NCBI GenBank assembly: GCA_003313425.1
Contig: NHZP01000123.1
Coordinates: 1-28,502 of the forward strand
Reading direction: 5' to 3'
Length of the DNA stretch: 28,502 nt
From: Pseudopyrenochaeta lycopersici
Taxonomy: Eukaryota; Ascomycota; Dothideomycetes; Pleosporales; Pseudopyrenochaetaceae
Shown here: positions 20,940 through 28,502 of the stretch, in pieces
Numbering within the stretch: position 1 is the first letter of the stretch
Layout: each line of letters begins with the position of its first letter
Position numbers and translations under genes: made by a program
The notes under the pieces: generated by a model
Told to the model about the DNA's origin: nothing
What the model saw: the letters and a program-made list of their open reading frames with translations, nothing else
Databases searched by the model: none

Positions 20940-21654
20940 TTAGCGGAAATCGAGCTGCAAAAGCGGGGTCAACGCCTCCACGCCCTGCTTGAGCACGGCC
21001 TGGCGAGGATTGTACAGCCTTGTGAATCGCTCACCTAAGTTGACAGCCACAAATGCTCTCAGCCGATGCTGCGATTTATATTCTAGCAAAGGCGCCGGGC
21101 ACGACAGTTAGTGTATAGTACAAATAGGGTGACAAAGGTATTGAACTTACTCTTACCTCGTGGGGTGGTGACCGTGTGGATAAGCTAGGAGCAGAAGAAG
21201 CGACCCGAAAAGGCCTTGAGGACTTATCCAGTTGCGGCGAAAAAGGAGAGGTACCCTGTGAGTACTCTAATTGAGAACGAATATGAGCAGCGTATGGGTA
21301 AGGCTGAATATCATGACATTGACCTGTTTCAGTAGTCAGCCCGTACGACGTTGATACTGTAGCCCCGCCTAACATGTAGCGATAGATATTTTGATTTAAG
21401 CTGACCTGCAGGCACATTTTCCAGGGCGCAGATCTTCTGTTCAGTAAGAATGGGGAGGTATAGGTATAGAGCTGAAGAGGCGAACAAGCCGCTTGCTCTT
21501 TGGATCGGGACTTACGTAGAGTAGATGACCCTAGAGAATATCGCAAAGGTTGAGGCAAGCTACCAACGACGCGCGCGATCCGAGTAATTCTCTCGAAGTT
21601 GCCGGTGATTCTGAGCAAGATTTGTGTTTGAATGCAACGCCAAAACCGTGCCAC
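20940..21654 (-). other. Possible remnant of a spliced gene
   Basis: A 192-codon ORF (21654-21076) starts MARFWRCIQTQILL. It has good intron signals inside it: GTAAGT at 21515, and a GTAAGA donor at 21156 paired with an ACTAAC branch and TTTGCTAG acceptor ending at 21083 (74 bp). After that acceptor an open segment, 21082-20940, reads through RLRAFVAVNLGERFTRLYNP and QAVLKQGVEALTPLLQLDFR to a stop. This last piece looks coding in composition. I could not join all pieces in phase, so the upstream exons are uncertain. The product is not recognised. Confidence 0.25.
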
Positions 21655-23526
21655 TAGTCAGCAAAGATCTCAACAAGCAGTCGTAGAATGGGCAAGCAAT
21701 TTCGGCGTATTATACTCAGTTGTTGCACAAGAAATTTTGTGGATGCAGGGCACGAAACCCGGATAGGTAGATGAATCTCGATTTTATTGTTCGTGTACGC
21801 GTTCAATTGCCTGAGAGAGATTAGCAAAGCTTGCTCGAAGGGAAGGTGATATCAGCCGTTAATGTTACTAGAGGTTGTACAAGTCAATGTGATGATACCT
21901 CCGGACTTGACCATGATGACTCGCGCTTGCGGCTGACGCGACCGTGTGCGCACCATGCTCTGAGACGCACGAGATTTACCAGATAGCTGAGGAATTTCCC
22001 CAAAGCCAGCCTTCGGCTCTCAAAGGCCTCAATGAAGCTCTCACGCCTCGTAAAACAGCCTGAGAAGCACTATAGGCCTAAGTATAAAGAGTACGAATGC
22101 GGTGCTAAGCGGCGCCAACCGTACTGGCATGTTAGTACCATGCATAATGTAGGCTATAGGATACTGACCAAGTGGACAAAGGAGGATGTAGACCGGAAAT
22201 AAGCACGGAGCTAGCGGAAACGCGGAATTGAACGCGGAATTGAACACGAAACTTCGCGCTAGCGCAGCACCTGGCATTTCTCTAGTGTCTCAACAGCAGA
22301 CATTGTGGTTAGCAGAGTCGGCCCACTGTGGCATCACCAACACGTTGTCGCTCAGACGTTCAAAACAAGAGCATTGTTTCACCGGCTATCGGGCTGTTAC
22401 ACCGGGCTCGATATAGGAGAACTGGGACAGAATTTGTGGTATGAAATGACGAAGCTGGATTGAGTCGCTTGTTGCGTCGCAATCCCTCGCTGGAAGTGAG
22501 CCTTGAGTGTAGCGATGTGTGACCACATTCGAGGGCTTAGAACATGCTACGCCCACACCTTTATAGCCACTGGCCTCCAGTACGCTTATGCTGATAGAAT
22601 ATCATCTGCGAAGCAAGTGCCAATATTGTGCACCACAGTTCTGGCTTCCATTACAGTGCTTACTGTCCGCCGTGTCGAAAAACTAGCTTTCTCAAGTAAT
22701 CAATTCCACGTGAAGCAAAAGTATGATGAACGGCTTGGGCGATAAGCAGGGTATCAGTATAGGAGTGCCAGCTGCTAGCATAGCGATGATTCGAAGCTAA
22801 CCCTGACACGTTTACCATAGCTGACATGGAGGCATAAGCAGATCAGAGATAGCACAAAAATACTGGCCGATTGTAGTGATGGAGGTAAGCAGTTAGTATC
22901 GAAGAGCTCCGCGTAACCTGGTGTCCTTGTGTACCCACCACGATGTACTTGCTTGTTTCGCGTGCTGATGTGCCAACGCCCCATTTCCACGCAGCAGCAA
23001 GCCGCCACGCCGCAGCGTGCAATATCCTTGCGGAGGGCAGCCCATTGCGGCTTAGCACCATCGTCTCAACGTTCGAAACGAAACATGTAATGGTAACAAC
23101 GAGCAGCAACATTACATTGCCACATGTGTGGGCAAGCTGTGAGGGTTCGAGAAGGAGCCTCCAACACTCCCCTCTGCAGTCAATTGCCCAGTTTCCGGCG
23201 CCGCTGTTTGATTAGCCCGGAGATTTTCGTGACTGACTCATAACTCGTGAAGTCAGGAAAGGCTTATTTTAGCCGAGACTGGACTGGCGTGGGATGAATG
23301 GTTTGTTGCTTGCGTCATGGAACCCACGAGTCATGACCGGTCATGCCTAACAGTGCTTGCATTGACAGGTTAGCCATGTGAGTAGAACGCTGATGGTCGT
23401 TGACGTGGTATTGAGGGGATCATAATCATTATCCTCTAAGTGGGTAACCACAACACCAGCATTAACACGCTAGAATGCGCCACATGTGATGACCATCAGC
23501 ACTAGGCGCGGGTCGTTCCGCTACAA
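21655..23526. other. Gene-poor region
   Basis: No domain-bearing ORF is visible; all ORFs are under about 95 codons. Small features are a 13-bp unit in tandem near 22220-22245 (AACGCGGAATTGA twice), a perfect 14-bp palindrome CATGACCGGTCATG at 23332-23345, and a weak similarity between about 22318-22380 and 23040-23090 that may be an old diverged repeat. No tRNA is seen. Confidence 0.4.
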
Positions 23527-23796
23527 TCAAGTGCTGACCAGGTAGCTAATTGGATGACTGTCATCGCTCATCCAGTGCCATTCATCGTTCGGCCCGGTGC
23601 GCTGTAGATCAACGCCATTTGGCTTTGAGGCGAGTAAGCATTCGATGATCGCTCGTCGATTGCGCACGAGTGCATATGGCCACGTGGCACTAAGCTCGAT
23701 ACAGCCTAACACGATTCCCGTCTGAAGATCGTCAGCATTTTCGGTCTTCCCCGTTGAATCATTGGATGCTACTGGGTGATCGCTTGGTTTCAGCAA
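23527..23796 (-). CDS. Hypothetical ORF, partial
   Basis: This open frame of about 90 codons has no ATG near its start, so if real it is an exon or fragment. The segment ATWPYALVRNRRAIIECLLA loosely resembles an ankyrin repeat helix pair, but one such match is weak. The tail reads NDEWHWMSDDSHPISYLVST. No partner exon was found. Confidence 0.2.
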   Translation of the reverse strand: MLKPSDHPVASNDSTGKTENADDLQTGIVLGCIELSATWPYALVRNRRAIIECLLASKPNGVDLQRTGPNDEWHWMSDDSHPISYLVST

Positions 23797-23889
23797 CGAA
23801 CCCTCAGTTCATCAATCTCATGCTCTTCGCCGTGTACGTATGCATGATTGGTTAGCAAAGGTGACCGATGGCAGCTGCGGTAGCCTTCA

Positions 23890-24139
23890 TACAGTTGCTT
23901 GCGAAACCGCCTTCACCGTTTGGGCACACGAAGATTTTTGACCCTTGCGGCCCCAAGTCCTTGCTGCCTTTCAACCAACCATGTTCCTGTAAGGCGATTC
24001 TGCGGAGTTCGAGGAGGTTCCGCTGTTGACACTGAAGGCAGATGATTGGCCACACAACAGCATGGGTGTCCTAGTGCAGTGGGGGCCAAGAATCTTTGTG
24101 TGCGCAAAAAGGTGCAGGCGGTTTCGCAAGCAACTGTAC
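23890..24139. repeat. Imperfect inverted repeat, arms of about 61 bp
   Basis: The left arm (23890-23953) starts TACAGTTGCTTGCGAAACCGCC. The right arm (24079-24139) ends with its reverse complement, GGCGGTTTCGCAAGCAACTGTA. The outer 22 bases match perfectly and the rest matches with several differences and a small gap. The spacer is about 125 bp. The right arm abuts the LINE fragment. It may be an old duplicated element in opposite orientations or the ends of a small DNA element. Confidence 0.7.
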
Positions 24140-24798
24140 TGACATGCCGCACCTATGAATCCATCAGAGCACTGAAAAGAAATGGAAACACGATAACTGT
24201 ATTATGGCTGCGGTCAAGTGAAGAAAACGCACTGTTGAAGCTTGCTAAGGCGAAGGCAAAAGCGGCAACGAGACAGGGTGTCACCCCACAGACACAACTC
24301 CCCAGAATGCGATCGACCACCCTTAACATTGCGCGAGCTAAGCATCGTGCCACCGCTAGGGGGTTACTGGAAAACGTCGGGAGCTACTCTAAAAGAATAG
24401 ACAAAGCATTACCAGGCAAACATACGCGACAGCTCTATGACCGACTATCATGGAAAGAAGCGAACACGCTCGCCCAACTCAGGACAGGCATGGCAAGACT
24501 GAACGTATATCTCCACCGAATCAATGCTGCGTCAACAGACCAGTGTGAATACGGACAAGCGCAAGAGACAGTAGAACACTTCCTCTTCCGGTGCAGAAGA
24601 TGGACAACGCTCCGAACAGAGATGCTACAATGCACAGACACAGGCAGAGGGAATCTATCTTTCTTCCTCGGCGGAAAGACCACAGCTGATGACAAGAACT
24701 GGACTCCGAACATGAACGCTGTCCGAGCAACGATACGGTTCGCAATAGCCACAGGTCGACTCGATGCAAACCAACGGCAGACTAATCAGGACACCTAA
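24136..24798 (+). pseudogene. LINE ORF2 C-terminus (RNase H edge and zinc-knuckle region)
   Basis: The frame is open from 24046, but LINE-like sequence begins at about 24136. ESIRALKRNGNTITVLWL resembles the RNase H region of fungal Tad-type LINEs. KEANTLAQLRTGMARLNVYL, QETVEHFLFRCRRWTTLR and NAVRATIRFAIATGRLDA are the conserved C-terminal block. The zinc-knuckle-like motif reads CEYG, where relatives usually have CxCG. This fits one G-to-A change, which would be compatible with RIP, though one site proves nothing. It lacks catalytic domains and cannot act alone. Confidence 0.75.
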
Positions 24799-25095
24799 CT
24801 ACCTACCTAACTAACACCCAACCCGACTCACCAACATATCACCTCGTGCCACAGAAAGCAGACACCGCTTCAGTTGCCGAAGATAGGACGCTGAACACTT
24901 GGAGAAAAGCATTCAAGCAGTTTACTAACAACATTACTAACCCACGAGAAATCGAAGAGAAATGTTAAATGAAGGAATATAAGGTATGAATGGCGTATTG
25001 CATGGGCTTGAAGGAGAACAGGACCCACTGCGGGCAATGTATTAGTAGAGCAGTGATAGTAGTCCTTTCGGCTCAGCCGCCGGGCGTCAATAAAT

Positions 25096-25118
25096 TGTGT
25101 GTGTGTGTGTGTGTGTGT
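25096..25118. repeat. (TG)n microsatellite, LINE 3' tail
   Basis: About 23 bases of uninterrupted TG repeat directly after an AATAAA. The position suggests it is the tail of the LINE insertion. Confidence 0.85.
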
Positions 25119-25192
25119 ATATCCTTTATGGTTAGACTTTGGGGATTGAATGAATTTGTTGCGTTATGCCTATAGAGATGTGGACGCCCAGG

Positions 25193-25246
25193 ATACTGCT
25201 TATACTGCTTATACTACTTATGCTGCTTATACTGCTTGTACTGCTT
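25193..25246. repeat. 9-bp tandem repeat, six copies (ATACTGCTT)
   Basis: Six consecutive 9-mers vary only slightly (ATACTGCTT, ATACTACTT, ATGCTGCTT, GTACTGCTT). Because nine is a multiple of three, every frame through it is open and one reads as a spurious Leu/Ile run. Confidence 0.9.
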
Positions 25247-25611
25247 CTTGCTGCAAAATTCATGCGAACGTCCGTCCTCATACAGGATCGGCTGACCTCC
25301 AAGCAGATGGTGCTGCTCCAAGTGGCGCTGAACTTAACGGCTCACCCCTTCACAGCAGCTTTTCCGATGTGAGCGTCGGGCATAGCGAACGGTGGACAAT
25401 GACCGACGTGACGACTATCACGAAAACATATCGAACAACCGCTTGGTCATTCACGTCATTCAATGGAAGAATTCTCCAATCTGATCATGCTCACCAGTGT
25501 TGATATTTTGTGCCCTTAAAGCCGCCGCGGCCATAGCTGTAGAGTTTGTACATCCTGTCACTCACACGCCGCCAGCCTCCCTCGTGGACCCACGTTGGCT
25601 GACTCTACACG
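25247..25611. other. Upstream region of the secreted protein gene
   Basis: This stretch should hold the promoter and leader for the gene at 25612. I see no clear TATA box. ORFs crossing it are extensions of the tandem repeat frame or shadows. Confidence 0.4.
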
Positions 25612-26487
25612 ATGCATCCTTCTCAAGCCATTGCGTCCCTACTGTTAGTCTTTGTCAAGCTGGCTGGTGCGCATTCGTGGGTGGAACAGCTGTCGAACAT
25701 TGCGTCCAACGGATCTTTCATGGCAGGGTACGGCTATCCTCGCGGTTTTGTAGATAAAGGCGTCGCTCACTTCGATCAAAATGCCGACGTATGGTTGATT
25801 CCACCCTTGGAACGGCAGCCACCATTTGTGGCTCACACAGATCTTCTCTGTCATCCCTCTCAGCGCATTGCACACCAGACTGTCAACTATCCTCGCTTGC
25901 AGACCGTGCCTGGTGGGATGATCGCAATGCGATATGCAGAGAACGGACATGCCACAATCCCAAATGGCGGAAAGAACCTGCTGGGCAAGCCGGAGAAAGG
26001 TGGCACGGTCTTTGTATTTGGCACCCAACAGCCTCTCCAAGAAGAGGTCCTACTCGACGTGCTGAAATGGACCCGTGACGGTTCTGGCGGTGATGCGCGT
26101 GGTGTTCTCCTTACCACTCAGAACTTCGACGATGGAAGGTGCTACCAACTTGGGAATAACGCAATTGCTGCAGACACCCGGAAAGAGCAAACGCCCAACC
26201 CCCTGCCGGGACAACCTGGGAGTGAGCACGAGTTGTTGTGCGAAACGGACGTCAGAATACCTGACGACGTCCAAGTCGACAAATCTTACACAATGTACTG
26301 GGTGTGGCAGTGGCCGAACGCGCCTGGGAAAGACCCTACTTACCCCAATGGGAGGGACGAATACTATACCTCTTGTCTCGATGTTGATCTTGCACTGAGC
26401 ATTCCACCAGAGCAGACCGAGCATCCGCTCATCCAGCAGGACCCAATGCCCTCGCGGTTACGGATTTCAGATCGCGCAGCGCTCTAA
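25612..26487 (+). CDS. Secreted DUF7492-like protein with N-terminal His (LPMO-like)
   Basis: Intact, intronless, 291 residues. The first 20 (MHPSQAIASLLLVFVKLAGA) form a signal peptide with a good cleavage site before His21. The mature protein would therefore begin HSWVEQL, with a histidine as first residue, as in copper lytic polysaccharide monooxygenases. A second conserved His lies in ENGHATIP (His113), which could complete a histidine brace. Other blocks are GYPRGFVDKG, GGTVFVFGTQQP, GVLLTTQNFDDGRCYQ, SYTMYWVWQWP and YYTSCLDVDL, with several cysteines. From memory this matches the fungal extracellular DUF7492 family, which has no established activity that I know of. An oxidative role on a cell wall polymer is inference. 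It is the only single-copy conserved gene here with no frame break. Confidence 0.8.
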   Translation: MHPSQAIASLLLVFVKLAGAHSWVEQLSNIASNGSFMAGYGYPRGFVDKGVAHFDQNADVWLIPPLERQPPFVAHTDLLCHPSQRIAHQTVNYPRLQTVPGGMIAMRYAENGHATIPNGGKNLLGKPEKGGTVFVFGTQQPLQEEVLLDVLKWTRDGSGGDARGVLLTTQNFDDGRCYQLGNNAIAADTRKEQTPNPLPGQPGSEHELLCETDVRIPDDVQVDKSYTMYWVWQWPNAPGKDPTYPNGRDEYYTSCLDVDLALSIPPEQTEHPLIQQDPMPSRLRISDRAAL

Positions 26488-27147
26488 CAGCCGACCCGCT
26501 AGCTTTGTATTCCGCTTCTGCGTTTGGGAAGCCATCTGAGACCCAGACCTTAAGCCTCGCACGTTATGCGGCTCGTGCCTCGAAAGCGGATCCGGCTGTG
26601 ATTGCTACCTCAAAATCTAATGTCCATTTGTAGTGCACGAATGTTACGAGTTTGAATGCTGTGTCTCCTTTGACCTCAAGCTTTGTTGGATTGTCTCGTA
26701 CATCTTGTAAGTACAAGTAGATGGTTAAGTAGCTCTGGGCGTTACAGTAGCCTGAAGAACGACAAGTCTATGTCGAATATACTTCATCATCATAGGGACG
26801 GAATCTGGTGACATAGAACAAAATCTGATTAACGCTCCCATAAAGTCACGCACAACCTCTATATCCCCTCATACGCCAAAAGACCACATCGGCCTATCGA
26901 ATACCTAACTTCTCATGATCTAAGAGAATCATGGTCCCTGAACGTTGGCGCCCTTGAAGAGAATTCTTACAAACGACTTGTTCGATCGGCTTTTTATAAC
27001 CACTAACTTACACGTGATTGACGGCTGTTTGGATAGGCTCTCGTGCTTACTAGTCTTACAACATTGATAACAATCGCACATGCCGCGTTCCGTTTTTAAG
27101 AGGTCTATGCGCTTCGTTGGCAGATCGTCAATGACGCTGAGGAGCAA
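26488..27147. other. Intergenic
   Basis: 3' flanks of two convergent genes. I see no gene, repeat or clear polyadenylation signal. The 72-codon ORF on the minus strand has no recognisable motif. Confidence 0.4.
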
Positions 27148-27926
27148 TCATCCACTCAACTGCATCAGCTGTGCCTGCATGTCTGCAACCTGCTTCAGCA
27201 AATCGGTATTCTCCTTCTCCAGAATGGACTTTTTGACTGGCTTCGACTTCTCCGTGTGCACATTCGCCCCCACCAGGTCGCCTTGCTCGTCCAGTTGCAT
27301 ACCCTTCTGAACCAGCATTTTTTCGACCGCCGGCACCAACTCCTCAAAGTTCTCCACTAGAGGAATCCCATACCGTTTACAGACAATGTGCACATTTCCC
27401 CCTCGCCAGAACCGCGGATCACAGCACACAACCACCCTTGTCTGAAGCCGCCCAGAGCCCCAGCTCCAGCATCGTCACGGGACTCAACGTGTTGACGTCG
27501 AAGAAGAAACAAATTACATCTGCCTGCTCCATTGCGCCTAGCTCCCACTCTACTTGTCGTCGGAAAGCTTCGTCCTTGGCTTCTGGGGTGACGTCGGGAT
27601 CCCAGTGGCCCCTACGCGGATTGTTTACGGTTATGGGTAGGTGGCCGAGCATCTGAACCATTAGCGGTTGCCATTGTACGGCTTTGCCCATTTCGATGCT
27701 TCCTGCGGTAAAGATAGAGAATTTGCGATACGTAGGGGGCTCCGGGGGCATGCAGTGCACAAAGTCGCGATGAGGTACTGGGAGAGGAGGATGGCGGGTC
27801 GGGGAGTTGATGATACTTGTCGAACACTGCTTGGTTGATGTCCACGGCTCCGGATTTAGGCGATGTAGATTGCTCTGCGTCGGGCTCCGTCGATTCAACA
27901 GATCCTGAGCCTTCCATGTTGGGCAT
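27148..27926 (-). CDS. Nucleoside 2-deoxyribosyltransferase-like protein, frame broken
   Basis: The core IFTAGSIEMGKAVQWQPLM, WELGAMEQADVICFFFDV and SPVTMLELGLWAAS matches the nucleoside 2-deoxyribosyltransferase-like fold of fungal proteins, where GSIEMG is in the nucleotide site and the E in MLELG is the usual catalytic position. It continues as VVCCDPRFWRGGNVHIVCKRYG and ends in a coiled coil (EKENTDLLKQVADMQAQLMQ). Two +1 breaks lie in homopolymers: 27801-27804 (G4), between an acidic N-terminal part and PPLPVPHRDFVHC, and 27435-27437 (C3), just after LGLWAAS. Allowing for both, the frame is 259 codons including stop. Start chosen at ATG 27926; ATG 27981 lies upstream in another frame, and an extension is possible. 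Cytosolic nucleotide or sugar-nucleoside chemistry is likely, but the substrate is unknown. Confidence 0.72.
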
Positions 27927-28502
27927 TTGGCCGATACTGGTCTCCGGCAGTCACATTCGGAAAACGATCCTCTGGAGACATTGTGGTCGCCTTCGTTGGG
28001 CTGGTGTTGCATGTATTCTCCCTGAAGCACACGGACGTCATCGTGTTGTCCATTGCGGTAGGGCCGGCAAGTTGTTGCGGGCGGAGACGACGGGGTCGGT
28101 ACAAAGTACGGTGCGATCCTTGAGACAAGATGAAAGTTAGGAGCTTTCCAAGCAAGCAAAGAGAGTTTGGATGGTACTGTATAGGACTGTTGTCGAGGCT
28201 CTTTATAGTACTGCTCAAGGCCCCTTGGTCGCCTCACTCAAACAACGGGACCACAATTCCGGGCGATGTTAACAGGCAGCAGAATGATTGACGTCAGCAA
28301 ACTTGTCCCTTTGCCAAGCAGATGCCTCCCAAAAGCCTCTCCTCAGGCTTTCTTCACCGTCTTGGCAACTCGATCATGCCTAGTCGATAACATAGCCACC
28401 CACCAAGTCGATCGTGCCTCACACCACGCCCACAGTCCGCATGGTTGTATCCCTGCAGGGGAAGTTTAATCCTCCTGGCTCTGAGTGAGGTCCACATAGT
28501 AC
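27927..28502. other. Upstream region of the deoxyribosyltransferase-like gene
   Basis: This includes the promoter and perhaps a longer N-terminus: a frame beginning at ATG 27981 (MSPEDRFPNVTAGDQYRP) would need one more base shift to join. The rest, to the window end, has only short unsupported ORFs. Confidence 0.35.

Larger units (their letters stand above)
24136..25118 (+). mobile_element. 5'-truncated Tad-like LINE fragment
   Basis: The segment holds the C-terminal end of a LINE ORF2 (24136-24798), about 300 bp of 3'-UTR, an AATAAA signal at 25089-25094 and a (TG)n tail at 25096-25118. Simple-repeat tails and 5' truncation are typical of non-LTR insertions. The endonuclease and reverse transcriptase domains are absent. 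The left boundary coincides with the inverted repeat and is approximate. Confidence 0.65.

Noticed and set aside
20684..20992. Plus-strand ORF resembling a LINE RNase H end (GISAGHN, ISGNRAAKAGS)
   Set aside because: The resemblance to GH...GNExAD...AKxG is too loose, and the opposite strand has a better coding-like segment over the same bases.
25166..25372. Small hydrophobic peptide with a Leu/Ile run
   Set aside because: The hydrophobic run is the translation of the 9-bp tandem repeat, so it is a composition artefact.
1..28502. tRNA, rRNA or CRISPR features
   Set aside because: No tRNA B-box with a matching cloverleaf, no rRNA-like conserved block, and no regularly spaced direct repeats were seen.
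1..28502. Strong RIP signature
   Set aside because: The region is not broadly AT-rich, and gene damage is by indels rather than C-to-T changes; only the single CEYG change in the LINE is suggestive.

Overview
The window looks like a filamentous ascomycete chromosome (Pezizomycotina, possibly a Dothideomycete). Evidence is the short spliceosomal introns (about 42-74 bp, GTRNGY donors, CTRAY-like branch sites), a highly reducing polyketide synthase, fungal hAT transposons, a Tad-like LINE tail and a fungal-type secreted protein with an N-terminal histidine. No RNA gene, CRISPR array or bacterial feature was seen. Gene density is low, as in an accessory or repeat-rich region.

Layout: (i) 1-819 (-) is the 5' part of a multi-pass membrane protein gene that runs off the left edge. 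It is divergent from a four-exon coiled-coil protein gene at 1655-2328 (+) with a clear TATA box. (ii) 2.5-4.5 kb is a repeat graveyard: GGATATCC repeats, a possible solo LTR, an intron-containing hAT transposase remnant and a broken ORF abutting it. (iii) 4.87-12.77 kb (-) is a complete highly reducing PKS, KS-AT-DH-cMT-ER-KR-ACP. (iv) 14.17-18.87 kb (-) is an O-methyltransferase gene split by an apparently intact 3,091-bp hAT transposon at 14725-17815, with perfect 20-bp terminal inverted repeats and a perfect 8-bp target duplication. (v) 18.9-23.5 kb is gene-poor, with one ambiguous spliced remnant. (vi) 23.9-25.25 kb holds an inverted repeat and a 5'-truncated LINE with a GT tail. (vii) 25.6-26.5 kb (+) is an intact secreted DUF7492-like (LPMO-like) protein. 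(viii) 27.1-27.9 kb (-) is a nucleoside-2-deoxyribosyltransferase-like gene.

The PKS and O-methyltransferase lie in the same orientation 0.7 kb to 1.4 kb apart in promoter terms and would form a minimal polyketide cluster: the PKS builds a reduced, C-methylated chain and the OMT methylates a hydroxyl. Both look non-functional as written. The OMT is cut by the transposon, lacks one base and has altered SAM-motif residues. The PKS has four single-base frame breaks and a DH Asp-to-Gly change. Single-base indels, mostly at short homopolymers, also break the deoxyribosyltransferase-like and membrane protein genes, whereas the transposase and the secreted protein are intact. This is either regional gene decay or uncorrected sequencing error, and the sequence alone cannot decide. 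The clearest biological event is a young hAT insertion that knocked out the tailoring methyltransferase of a PKS cluster.
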